Below are positions 35,213 through 42,850 of a DNA stretch of 64,000 nt, in pieces (position 1 is the first letter of the stretch; each line of letters starts with the position of its first letter). Under the pieces are notes generated by a model that searched no databases, was not told the DNA's origin, and was given only the letters and a program-made list of their open reading frames with translations. Both the position numbers and the translations under genes were made by a program. Source of the DNA: Candidatus Endomicrobium neocapritermitis (GTDB taxonomy: Bacteria > Elusimicrobiota > Endomicrobiia > Endomicrobiales > Endomicrobiaceae); contig WRJZ01000054.1 of the NCBI GenBank assembly GCA_009778325.1, positions 1-64,000 on the forward strand, written 5' to 3'.

Positions 35213-36469
35213 TTAAAATGTGTGCGCGCCGTGAGCGCCGAAAGTAATCACATATTGCAAAATAACCTGGCTGTCCGCCCTGCCGTGAGTTTTATCATAA
35301 TTATACTGCGCTCTGAAACGCCCGAACTCGCTGGTATTGTATTCCGCCATTAAGCTGTGCATTTGAGGATTATGTCCTTCGGAATCTAATGCCGTGCCTT
35401 CAAAACCTGCTGGCGTCTTAAGCGCGTTTAAAAGCGCATAGCGGTAACCAACCCGGTATTTTTTCATGAATTTATATACTGCCTGCGCATAAAAACCTGA
35501 TGTGCTGTCGTCAATATCCGCAACGGCAGACGTTAATGTGTCTTCATATTCGCCTTCTTCATTGCGAAACAAGTATTCGGCCTGCAAAGAAAACTCAGTG
35601 TGTTTGTTATTGCCTTTTGGCGAATAAACATATTTGAAATCAATGCCGTATAAATCATTGGAGCCTGTAAAAACAAGACCATCATCAGACTCTCTTCCCT
35701 GCCCGTTGTCTCTGGCATGTAAATATGAAATTCCGAACAGCCAGTCGTGGCCTGTGCCAAAATCTCCGCCGATTCGCGCAAACCCGGTTACTAAACCCGG
35801 GGTATCGTCTTTAACTGTTGCCGCGGGAAAACCTCTTCCGCGGAAAACGCCGCCCCCGATTTCACTGTAAATGCTTGTCGGCAGCACAACAGACGCTTGG
35901 ATACCGTCATCGGAAAATCCGCTGTTCAAATAAGCGCGGTAAGGCAGCGGTCTGTCGGCAAAATCGTCCTCATGCCTGTGTTTTGCGTTCAGATAACCGA
36001 ATACCGGCAGAAAACGCCCGGCAGTTGCCGTAATACCGTAAGGCAAAGCAAGCGTTTTTATGTAAGCTTCTTCCAAGTTAATTATATCTTCGCCGTCTTC
36101 ATTTGCCGCAGTCAGCGTAACCATGCCAAATAATGTATGATCAACATTCGCGCTAAAGTCTAATTCGGTTTCTCCCAGAGAAAAACCTTTGCCTGCGCGA
36201 AATCCTTCATCACCTATTTGAAATCCGGGAATATTTGTTGCATTTTCCGAAAAATAACCGTATTGTCCGTTTAAAACAACGCTTATAGCAGGATTAAAAG
36301 CGGAAAGCCCGAGAGACGTCGCCTTAGGCGCGGAAACTTTCTCTAATTTTTTTACTTTTTCTTCCAATGTTTGTATACGCTCTTCAGCGGAAGAATCTTG
36401 CGCGAACGCGGCTGTAACCGATACGAGAAGGCATAAAGCCGTTCCCAAATATAATTTTTTTTGAAACAT
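35213..36469 (-). CDS. Porin-like outer-membrane protein linked to metal uptake
   Basis: A 418-residue predicted outer-membrane beta-barrel. The signal peptide (1-23, TAAFAQ) is followed by a short coiled coil (EERIQTLEEKVKKLEKV, 28-44) typical of trimeric porin-like proteins, then alternating amphipathic strands to a C-terminal GAHTF (terminal Phe). KHRHEDDFADRP near 165-176 is His/Asp-rich. It precedes the ZnuA-like gene by 13 bp, so metal uptake across the outer membrane is the likely role. AGAGGTG precedes the ATG. No plug domain, so not a TonB-dependent receptor. Confidence 0.78.
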   Translation of the reverse strand: MFQKKLYLGTALCLLVSVTAAFAQDSSAEERIQTLEEKVKKLEKVSAPKATSLGLSAFNPAISVVLNGQYGYFSENATNIPGFQIGDEGFRAGKGFSLGETELDFSANVDHTLFGMVTLTAANEDGEDIINLEEAYIKTLALPYGITATAGRFLPVFGYLNAKHRHEDDFADRPLPYRAYLNSGFSDDGIQASVVLPTSIYSEIGGGVFRGRGFPAATVKDDTPGLVTGFARIGGDFGTGHDWLFGISYLHARDNGQGRESDDGLVFTGSNDLYGIDFKYVYSPKGNNKHTEFSLQAEYLFRNEEGEYEDTLTSAVADIDDSTSGFYAQAVYKFMKKYRVGYRYALLNALKTPAGFEGTALDSEGHNPQMHSLMAEYNTSEFGRFRAQYNYDKTHGRADSQVILQYVITFGAHGAHTF

Positions 36470-36509
36470 AAGTTCACCTCTATTAATATAATTTAAAGAG
36501 TATTTATAA

Positions 36510-36634
36510 AATGGACCCCCGACTAATACACTCGGGGGATGACAAAAGAAAGGAATAAAAACCCGCTGGGTTGCCGCGTCAGGACTTTGTCCTTCCTCGC
36601 AATGACAAAAGAGAGGAATTAAAACCTGCTTTTG
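36510..36634. repeat. Imperfect palindromes ending in AATGACA/GATGACA
   Basis: CCCCCGACTAATACACTCGG followed by GGGATGACAAAAG, and GGTTGCCGCGTCAGGACTTT followed by GTCCTTCCTCGCAATGACAAAAG, are two dissimilar stem-loops sharing the (A/G)ATGACAAAAGA end. This style of dispersed repeat is widespread in bacterial genomes. A related one is at 58150-58185. Confidence 0.6.
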
Positions 36635-36913
36635 TCATTTAACAGAAGGAGGCGCTCTGGAAAGTTTTGATGAGGTTACGGTAATACCGTATTTTTGTCC
36701 TACGGATAAAGAAATATAAATTACAAAAAGTATGAACGAAATACAAACCGCGGAATGCCCGACGGATACGTTATGCATTATTAAGCATATGTCGCAATGT
36801 TTGGTTTCCGAACAATAATTATGCGTATGCAGCGCGGCAATGCAAAATGACGCCGTAAAGATAATACATATTAAAAAAATCTTTAATTTGGCAAATGAAC
36901 TATTAATTCTCAT
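36635..36913 (-). CDS. Small membrane protein with HTHNYC/CDIC motif (DUF2946-like)
   Basis: A 92-residue protein with an N-terminal hydrophobic segment (10-28), a Cys/His cluster HTHNYCSETKHCDICLIMHN (29-48), a second membrane helix (about 55-71) and an SRAPPS tail. This resembles DUF2946-type small proteins found next to metal transport genes. AGAGAAG lies just upstream of its ATG. It sits 24 bp after the Pmp/OmpA gene and upstream of the metal-uptake genes. A metal-sensing or metal-handling role is inference. Confidence 0.65.
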   Translation of the reverse strand: MRINSSFAKLKIFLICIIFTASFCIAALHTHNYCSETKHCDICLIMHNVSVGHSAVCISFILFVIYISLSVGQKYGITVTSSKLSRAPPSVK

Positions 36914-36937
36914 AAGCTTCTCTATTAACCGCAGTTC

Positions 36938-39900
36938 TTATTCAACAAATATCTCAACCCTTCTGTTTCTGGCTCTGCCTTTTGCCGTTGTGTTGGTGTC
37001 TCTCGACATTTCTGAACCGAAACCTATGTAAAACATCTTTTCTTCTGGAATTCCGCAGCGCGAGAATTCGTCAAAAACCGATTTTGCCCTTTCTATTGAA
37101 AGCTCTTTGTTAAGTTTGCCGCTTCCGATAGAATCCGTATGCCCTTCAATTGTTATTTTTGTAAAGTCGAGATTTTTAATTTCTTCAGCCTGAACTCTGA
37201 TGTCTTCTTTTGCTTTTTCAGTCAGAACGGCTTTTCCCGTGTCAAAATTTGCCATATTAAGGCTGAAAGATTTAAGCACAGGCTTTTCCCTTCTTTTTTG
37301 CGCTTCAAGCTTTTGCTCTTCAATACCCAGCTCGTTAAACATATCTATATCTTCCGACTTTGGCATAACAACAGGCGCAGGCTTTGCAGGTTCAGGTTCG
37401 GTTTCATATATTGAAGGGTCATAAACGGGTATATATTTCTTCAAAGATAAGGTGTTGCAGAACGTATATCTTAACCCTATATTGCCGAATAAATTTTGGT
37501 ATTTGTCCGCTCCGTAATAATTTGCGTTGGCAAATACTTTAAGGCTTTTTGTTAATCTTACCGCTCCGCCAACCCCTGCCCCGATTTCTAACGCCCCTTC
37601 CTTAGCTCCCCTTGTTTTAAACAAAGCGGAAGTACCTACAAACGCGTTTTCTATTTCAGGTTCAGTACCGCTTAATAAAAGCTTGCCTTCAAGATTGGCG
37701 TACCAGTTCCAAATATTCTTTTCATAATGCAACCCCGCGCCGGCACGCCCGGCTGACCTTACATAATTGCCGCTCTTCACGTCAAGATTAAAGATTCCGG
37801 CGCCGCTTTCCTTAAAATTTCCATAGTTCGCGTTCGCAAATTCAAATCCGGCATAAGGTCTGAGCTTTGTATATGCGCTCATGTCAAACTTCAAAGCGCC
37901 TTCAAAATCAAAACTTAAAGCAGCTGTTTTAATTTCAGCCTCAGCCGTCGCGCCATTATAAGGCACATATCTTTTTGTATCGAAAGAATCAAAACTTATA
38001 AGATTGATGGCCTTTAATTCCCAGCGCTGTTTTATATATCCTCCGTAAACTCCTATGCCTGTCCTTTTTCCGTCGGCTTTATTTCTGCCCTGCTCTATCG
38101 AATCAGCGCCGTATCTGCCGTAAATGCCGAGCATAAGATTCACGTCTTCCATGTACCTGTCATATCCGGCCATAATGCCTGAGGAAATATTTTTGTAATC
38201 ACCGATTGAATTTTCATTTTCGTAAAAAGTCTCGACTCCTCCCCTGGCCTGAACCCATAAACCGTTGCTTACGGAATGCCCTTCAATACAATGATTTTTT
38301 ATCCTGTCGTATATTTCATTGTTCGGGCTGTCGGCGACAGCGTTTCTGATTATATTAGGAAGAAAAAATCCTGCCAAATGCGAAAGTATGTTTTTAATTC
38401 CATCGTTATCATGCGCTTCAATATCAGACAAAACTAAATCCCACAGAGAGTGGTCAACAACGGTTTCGGATATTTTATCCAAAGCTTTCGCGGCTTCTTT
38501 CTGGTTGAATGTATCAAGTTTCATATTCATGAATTCCGTACCGCTTTGGCTGCCCCGTATTGAAAGCGTCACCCAGTCAGCATAATCAATACCGTAAAAT
38601 AACTCCGGAGCATTTGTTAAAGTAATCGGGGCTGAAACAGACACAGCCGTAAAACTCCCCGTGTAAGAATCATAATTTATAAGTTTATATATTCTTTTTC
38701 TGAAATTTTCATCCGTCATGCTGTCGGCTCTTACGTCTAAAGCGCTTGACGCGCTCAAGTTCATCTGTCCTGAAATTATTATCTGATCGTTTTCCGTAGG
38801 GCTTATAATATCCATGGCTATAAGGCCCGAATTATTTAAAGTTATCATGCGCGCGGCATCAGCAATTCCGTTTTGCATATTAAATTTCGCGCCTGCCGCG
38901 CTGTTTACGGTATTTGCGTTCATTTCAGAACCGGCCATAAGATTAAAATTCCCTGAAGAGTTTAAATTTAGAGTGTCAAATGTTCCGTAAAGATTAAAAT
39001 CGCCTGCGCCGGAAAATTCAAAATAAGTCGTTATATTATTGATTCCGGATATGCCGTCAAACATTTCTATGGCTGTTCCCGCGTCCGCGTTAAAATACGC
39101 ATGTCCGTAATCGTCAAGATAAATCGCGTTTCTTATTCCCTGCGCCTCGTTGCCGTTGAAAACAGTCCTTGCGTCTCCGGCAGCCGTCGTATATGAGCGA
39201 AACTCTGAAGCTCTTATATTAGTGCCGCTCACATAAACCGCTCCTCCTGCCAATGAGGCTTTATTGCCTGTAAAGCTGCCGTTTGTTATTTCTGCGCTGC
39301 TGCCGCCTTCTATGCTTATCGCTCCTCCAAGCGCCGCTGAGTTGTCGATAAAATCAGAACCGCCTTGAATCACAAGCAGAGAAGCTTCTGTTAATGCTGC
39401 GGCTCCGCCCTTATTGTTTGCCATGTTGTTTTGAAACGATACGTTAGAAACAGCGTTAAACGTGACTGTTGAATTTACAGCTGCGGCTATACCGCCGCCT
39501 TCAAGATAAGATATGTTATTGCTAAATATTGTGTCCGTACCTTTGAAAACAATATTCGCGGAATCTACGGCATATACGCCGCCGCCGTAATAAGCAATGT
39601 TGCCGTCGCCGGCATTTGCCCCGCCTATCAGAGCGTTCCCGAAAGATACGGAGCTGCTGCGAGTCCATAAAAATCCGCCGTACCCTCCGTTTCCGGCATT
39701 ATTTCCCTGGGCAATAAGCATAGTGTTTGTAAAATCTCCGACTGAATTATACGCTATGTCTATTGCGCCTGTACCATAAGCATTATTTGTCATGAAGTTA
39801 TTTTTAAATACGGTTGTTTCGCCCTGAAAAGTAATTCCGGAGCCGTTCCTTACCATAACAGCCGCAACGCTGTCCTCGGCCTGATTGCCCTGAAACAGCG

Positions 39901-40711
39901 TATTTGCTCCTGAAAAAGTCACCATGCTTCCGGCCGTTGAGCACATAACCCCTGCTGCAAAAGCCGAATTATTTACAAAACTAACGTCTTGGATAAAATT
40001 TATGGAAGAGTTGCTTGAGAATATTACGCCTCCGTATCCGTTTGTAGCGGAATTATTTGTAAACATTGCCGTTCCAAAAGTGATTGTCCCTGCCGATACA
40101 GCCGACAGAAAACCGCCGTCACCGTTATTTGTAATATTTCCCAAAGCCGTCAGCGCAGTACCGGAAAAATCCGCCGAAGCGCTGTCTGTAAGATATATCG
40201 CTCCTCCGCCGGCATTCGCGTAATTGTTTTGGAAAGTCGTGCTTCCGGAAAAAACAACGGATGAATTACTTTCAGCATATATTGCGCCGCCGTTACCTGA
40301 AGAAAAATTACCGCCAAGAATATTACCAAATGAAGAAACTCCGTCAACATTAAATACTGAATCCGCGCCCGTGACACTGATCGCCCCGCCGCTATCCGCA
40401 TAGTTTCCTCCGCGAACGGTTGCCGAAATCATTGTAACGATAACGCTTGGGCTGGATATAGTTATCATATTTCCAAAGCTGGCCATATTAATAACTCGTC
40501 CGTTTCCGGTAATTGTAAGAGATGACGGAACAATAATTGTCAGCGCATTAGTGTCTGCTTTGATAATATCGCTGTTTATAATCTCTACATTATTGCCTAC
40601 CTGCAAATTCGTCTGGAACTCATTATAATAAGTGACAGTAACCGCGTAAACGTTAACCGCTAAAAAAACAACTATAAAAAGTGCTAAAAAAATAAGAAAT
40701 ACTCTTTTCAT
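36938..40711 (-). CDS. Pmp-like autotransporter with C-terminal OmpA domain
   Basis: A 1,257-residue protein: signal peptide (1-23, NVYA), a beta-helix passenger (about 50-520) of Chlamydia Pmp-type repeats with GGAI and F.NN motifs (GGAIYAESNS, GGGAIYLTDS), a middle domain, an autotransporter-type beta-barrel (about 830-1100, LWVQARGGVETFYENEN onward), a linker, and an OmpA/MotB peptidoglycan-binding domain (about 1145-1257; FDTGKAVLT, EGHTDSIGS, RARNRRVEIFVE). The passenger would be surface exposed and the OmpA part periplasmic. A paralogue of the same architecture lies inverted at 47658-51164. AGGAT lies about 6 bp before the ATG. Confidence 0.88.
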   Translation of the reverse strand: MKRVFLIFLALFIVVFLAVNVYAVTVTYYNEFQTNLQVGNNVEIINSDIIKADTNALTIIVPSSLTITGNGRVINMASFGNMITISSPSVIVTMISATVRGGNYADSGGAISVTGADSVFNVDGVSSFGNILGGNFSSGNGGAIYAESNSSVVFSGSTTFQNNYANAGGGAIYLTDSASADFSGTALTALGNITNNGDGGFLSAVSAGTITFGTAMFTNNSATNGYGGVIFSSNSSINFIQDVSFVNNSAFAAGVMCSTAGSMVTFSGANTLFQGNQAEDSVAAVMVRNGSGITFQGETTVFKNNFMTNNAYGTGAIDIAYNSVGDFTNTMLIAQGNNAGNGGYGGFLWTRSSSVSFGNALIGGANAGDGNIAYYGGGVYAVDSANIVFKGTDTIFSNNISYLEGGGIAAAVNSTVTFNAVSNVSFQNNMANNKGGAAALTEASLLVIQGGSDFIDNSAALGGAISIEGGSSAEITNGSFTGNKASLAGGAVYVSGTNIRASEFRSYTTAAGDARTVFNGNEAQGIRNAIYLDDYGHAYFNADAGTAIEMFDGISGINNITTYFEFSGAGDFNLYGTFDTLNLNSSGNFNLMAGSEMNANTVNSAAGAKFNMQNGIADAARMITLNNSGLIAMDIISPTENDQIIISGQMNLSASSALDVRADSMTDENFRKRIYKLINYDSYTGSFTAVSVSAPITLTNAPELFYGIDYADWVTLSIRGSQSGTEFMNMKLDTFNQKEAAKALDKISETVVDHSLWDLVLSDIEAHDNDGIKNILSHLAGFFLPNIIRNAVADSPNNEIYDRIKNHCIEGHSVSNGLWVQARGGVETFYENENSIGDYKNISSGIMAGYDRYMEDVNLMLGIYGRYGADSIEQGRNKADGKRTGIGVYGGYIKQRWELKAINLISFDSFDTKRYVPYNGATAEAEIKTAALSFDFEGALKFDMSAYTKLRPYAGFEFANANYGNFKESGAGIFNLDVKSGNYVRSAGRAGAGLHYEKNIWNWYANLEGKLLLSGTEPEIENAFVGTSALFKTRGAKEGALEIGAGVGGAVRLTKSLKVFANANYYGADKYQNLFGNIGLRYTFCNTLSLKKYIPVYDPSIYETEPEPAKPAPVVMPKSEDIDMFNELGIEEQKLEAQKRREKPVLKSFSLNMANFDTGKAVLTEKAKEDIRVQAEEIKNLDFTKITIEGHTDSIGSGKLNKELSIERAKSVFDEFSRCGIPEEKMFYIGFGSEMSRDTNTTAKGRARNRRVEIFVE

Positions 40712-40741
40712 TTACAATCCTGTTTATTATTGAAGCCGACT

Positions 40742-40785
40742 CTATTGCTGTTTGCCGTTACTCCGCATCCCCGCATCGTCTCAGA
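40742..40785. repeat. Single-arm repeat, 'gatgcgggg' word
   Basis: GCTGTTTGCCGTTACTCCGC then ATCCCCGCATCGTC carries the GCCGTTA border and the GATGCGGGGATGC word family also found at 41440-41488, 51439-51545 and 63926-63965. Confidence 0.6.
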
Positions 40786-40895
40786 ACGATAAAAAAATAT
40801 TACCTTTGAACGAAGTTGAATAGATCGATATTCATGTTCTTTTTAAATAAATATATTAAAATTTACAAATAGCAGATAAATAAATTTACATTATA

Positions 40896-40930
40896 TTGCA
40901 AATTATAAAATTATTGTATATAATACCTCT
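40896..40930 (+). promoter_or_regulatory. Promoter giving a second leaderless nuclease mRNA
   Basis: -35 TTGCAA (40896-40901), 17-bp spacer, -10 TATAAT (40919-40924), ATG 6 bp later. Same geometry as at 25893-25928, and again no Shine-Dalgarno. Confidence 0.72.
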
Positions 40931-41314
40931 ATGAATACCGGCAAAACTATTATCCCTTATGGCGTTTTCCCGGAACTGCACGAACTTGAAACTGCAAGAT
41001 TTTTTAATAAATTAGGCAAAGATGTTGAGTTTTTAGTTCCGAGTTATACAAAAAACTCAAAAACGCCTGATATAAAAATGGACAACATTCTCTGGGAAAT
41101 GAAAGCCCCTAAAGGCGGCAGCAACCGCACTATTGAAAATAATTTAAGAGCCGCTTTAAAACAATCTGCAAATTTAATACTTGATTTGCGTAGAATAAAG
41201 CTAAACGAACGAAAAGCTTTATTTCAAATTAACAGAGCATTTAAGCTAAGTAAAAAAATTATCAGGGTCTTAGTCGTAAAAAAGAATAAAAGTTTACTTG
41301 ACATAAAAAGGTAA
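40931..41314 (+). CDS. PD-(D/E)xK-type nuclease domain protein, paralogue
   Basis: A 127-residue paralogue of the protein at 25929. They share TGKTIIP, HELETARFFNKLGKDVEFL-type sequence, the catalytic core TPDIKMDNILWEMKAPK (PD...ExK), and the RTIENN...ALKQSANLILDLRR helix. It resembles CdiA C-terminal tRNase-like nucleases, without any large carrier protein. The conserved hairpin follows 16 bp after the stop, as for the other copy. A role as a stand-alone toxin or defence nuclease is inference. Confidence 0.75.
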   Translation: MNTGKTIIPYGVFPELHELETARFFNKLGKDVEFLVPSYTKNSKTPDIKMDNILWEMKAPKGGSNRTIENNLRAALKQSANLILDLRRIKLNERKALFQINRAFKLSKKIIRVLVVKKNKSLLDIKR

Positions 41315-41329
41315 ATAATTTATACTGTT

Positions 41330-41388
41330 GTCGTACGGGGCGCAACCACTGCTGGATAGCGGAGGTTACGCTCCGTCGCTTTTTTGCA
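41330..41388 (+). other. Conserved hairpin family, copy 4 (3' of nuclease paralogue)
   Basis: The best-paired copy: ACGGGGCG/CGCTCCGT outer stem, C/A mismatch, AACC/GGTT stem, A/A mismatch, CTGCT/AGCGG, GGAT loop, then TCGCTTTTTT. Homologous to 26330, 26399 and 26806. Confidence 0.75.
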
Positions 41389-41436
41389 GGCGCTATATTT
41401 CTCTAAAAAAACAACTCTTCACTATAACGTTATTGC

Positions 41437-41488
41437 CAATCGCCGTTACTCCGCATCCCTGCCTCTCTGCATCCCCGCATCGCCGTTA
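41437..41488. repeat. Fold-back family arm with 'gatgcgggg' words
   Basis: On the minus strand TAACGGCGATGCGGGGATGC then AGAGAGGCAGGGATGCGGAG then TAACGGCG: two TAACGGC borders flank a GATGC word array. The first border begins directly after the nitroreductase stop codon (41489-41491). Confidence 0.7.
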
Positions 41489-42130
41489 TTACTTCTTATA
41501 CCCCACGGACAGGCCGATAATTATTTTTTGCGAATCTTTAAGTTTTAAAAGTTTGGCAACTGCCGGACCGTCAATGAAGGCTCTCACAACGCATGCGAGA
41601 TCCGCTGAAGAGCAGTAAAGATAAACGTTTTCCGAGCTGTGCCCTATGTTAACTGCTGTCATTAACATTTTCCAATTGTCGTCATTGCCTCTGATTTTTG
41701 CCAAATCCGAAACATAAACAAGATTTACCGCAGCGTCAGCCACAAACGCCTGATTGCCTGTCGCCGCCCTTTTATCTCCGCTTAAAACTAAAGTAAGTTT
41801 ATTTTCCTGCGGGACATAAAGATATACGCCGTCTTTCATAAATACATATATATCAATTTCCTGGGCGTTCATTGCCGTGGGAAACGTTCTTCTTCCGTCT
41901 TCTCTGTTAATGCCTCCGGCTGCCCACAGAAGTTCCGAAAGCGTCTGTATATCAAGCTGTTTATCCGCGAATTCTCTTGAAGAATGCCTGTCTTTCATGG
42001 CCTGCAAAACAATTTTCCCTTTTGAATGCTCAGGCTGCAGCAGTTTTATTTCCTTTGCCGGCCCTTTTGCCAAAACAGGAATACCCAAACCCACCAAAAA
42101 AGCCAAAACCGTCAAAAATTGTTTTTTCAT
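41489..42130 (-). CDS. Secreted SagB-like nitroreductase-family protein
   Basis: A 213-residue nitroreductase-fold (SagB/ThcOx subgroup) protein. Residues 1-21 form a signal peptide (GIPVLAKG), so it acts outside the cytoplasm. Family features: DRHSSREFADKQL near 47-59 (FMN-contact Arg/Ser), LLWAAGGINR near 68-77, TAVNIGHSSENVYLYCSSADL near 163-183. Physiological substrate unknown. It stands alone between the nuclease gene and the divergent TetR gene, and a fold-back arm abuts its stop. Confidence 0.87.
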   Translation of the reverse strand: MKKQFLTVLAFLVGLGIPVLAKGPAKEIKLLQPEHSKGKIVLQAMKDRHSSREFADKQLDIQTLSELLWAAGGINREDGRRTFPTAMNAQEIDIYVFMKDGVYLYVPQENKLTLVLSGDKRAATGNQAFVADAAVNLVYVSDLAKIRGNDDNWKMLMTAVNIGHSSENVYLYCSSADLACVVRAFIDGPAVAKLLKLKDSQKIIIGLSVGYKK

Positions 42131-42178
42131 TTATACCGCCTTTTGCCGTTGATTCGTAATTTGTAATTAGTAATTGCC
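42131..42178. repeat. Heptad repeat arm, word 'taattag/gtaattt'
   Basis: CCGTTGATTCGTAATTTGTA then ATTAGTAATTGCCGTTA: TAATTxG heptads with a GCCGTTA border, related to 27228-27291. It lies upstream of the nitroreductase start. Confidence 0.65.
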
Positions 42179-42210
42179 GTTATTATACTTTTTAATTCTT
42201 TCAAATACTA

Positions 42211-42266
42211 TTGACAAAAAAATATCTTTATTGTACTATTTGAACAAATAGGTCATTTGTTCAAAT
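42211..42266 (+). promoter_or_regulatory. TetR-operon promoter and palindromic operator
   Basis: -35 TTGACA (42211-42216), 17-bp spacer, -10 TACTAT (42234-42239). ATTTGAACAAAT (42238-42249) and ATTTGTTCAAAT (42255-42266) form a perfect 12-bp inverted repeat with a 5-bp centre covering the -10 and start site. This is the expected position for autorepression by the TetR-family protein at 42278. Confidence 0.85.
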
Positions 42267-42277
42267 AAGAGGTTGCC

Positions 42278-42850
42278 ATGAGAGAAGAAATTTTACATGC
42301 TGCGGCCGTTCGGTTCGCCAGATACGGTTTCGGAAAAACTACCATAGAAGAAATTGCATCGGATCTCAACAAGGTGAAAAGTTCGGTTTATTATTACTTT
42401 GAAAATAAAGAGGATATTTTCAAAGCGGTTATAGAAAACGAACTTGAAAAGTTTGCCGTTATGCTCAGAGAAAATATCCGTATGGCAAAAACCCCTAAAG
42501 AAAAATTGCGCGCGTTTATAACCTCGCATCTCCAAATCTTCGAAAAGCTCGCAAAAGGGTATTCGACGATAAAAGATATCTATTTTTCAAAGCACGATAT
42601 TGTACAGAAGACAAGAGCCGAATACGATAAAAGAGAAGCGGTTATTTTGGAGAGTATTTTAAGCAAAGGAAACCGGTCAAAAGAATTTCGCGTTTCAGAT
42701 ATAAAAAATACTGTCCTGGTTATTTTAACCGCGGTTAAAGGAGCGGAGCAGGAGTTTCTCGCTGCAAAATCAGTAAAAAACATGAAATCCCTTTCGGAAA
42801 CAATGGCGGACATACTTGTAAACGGAGTTTCAAAGGAAAAAACAAAATGA
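42278..42850 (+). CDS. TetR/AcrR-family transcriptional regulator of the efflux operon
   Basis: A 190-residue TetR-family repressor. The helix-turn-helix lies at residues about 8-47 (ARYGFGKTTIEEIASDLNKVKSSVYYYFENKEDIF). The C-terminal ligand domain is not assignable. GAGG lies 5 bp before the ATG. Its stop overlaps the TolC-like gene start (ATGA), so regulator and efflux genes are one operon. The palindrome at 42238-42266 is the likely operator. Confidence 0.92.
   Translation: MREEILHAAAVRFARYGFGKTTIEEIASDLNKVKSSVYYYFENKEDIFKAVIENELEKFAVMLRENIRMAKTPKEKLRAFITSHLQIFEKLAKGYSTIKDIYFSKHDIVQKTRAEYDKREAVILESILSKGNRSKEFRVSDIKNTVLVILTAVKGAEQEFLAAKSVKNMKSLSETMADILVNGVSKEKTK

Noticed and set aside
35213-36469. 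TonB-dependent receptor
   Set aside because: No plug domain or TonB box, and only 418 residues; a porin-like barrel with a short coiled coil fits better.
26330-41388. CTGGATAG hairpins as integron attC sites
   Set aside because: They lie after small genes and one copy shows AAC...GTT, but they are only about 45 nt, lack paired L boxes and extrahelical bases, the other copies lack AAC/GTT, and no integrase gene is present.
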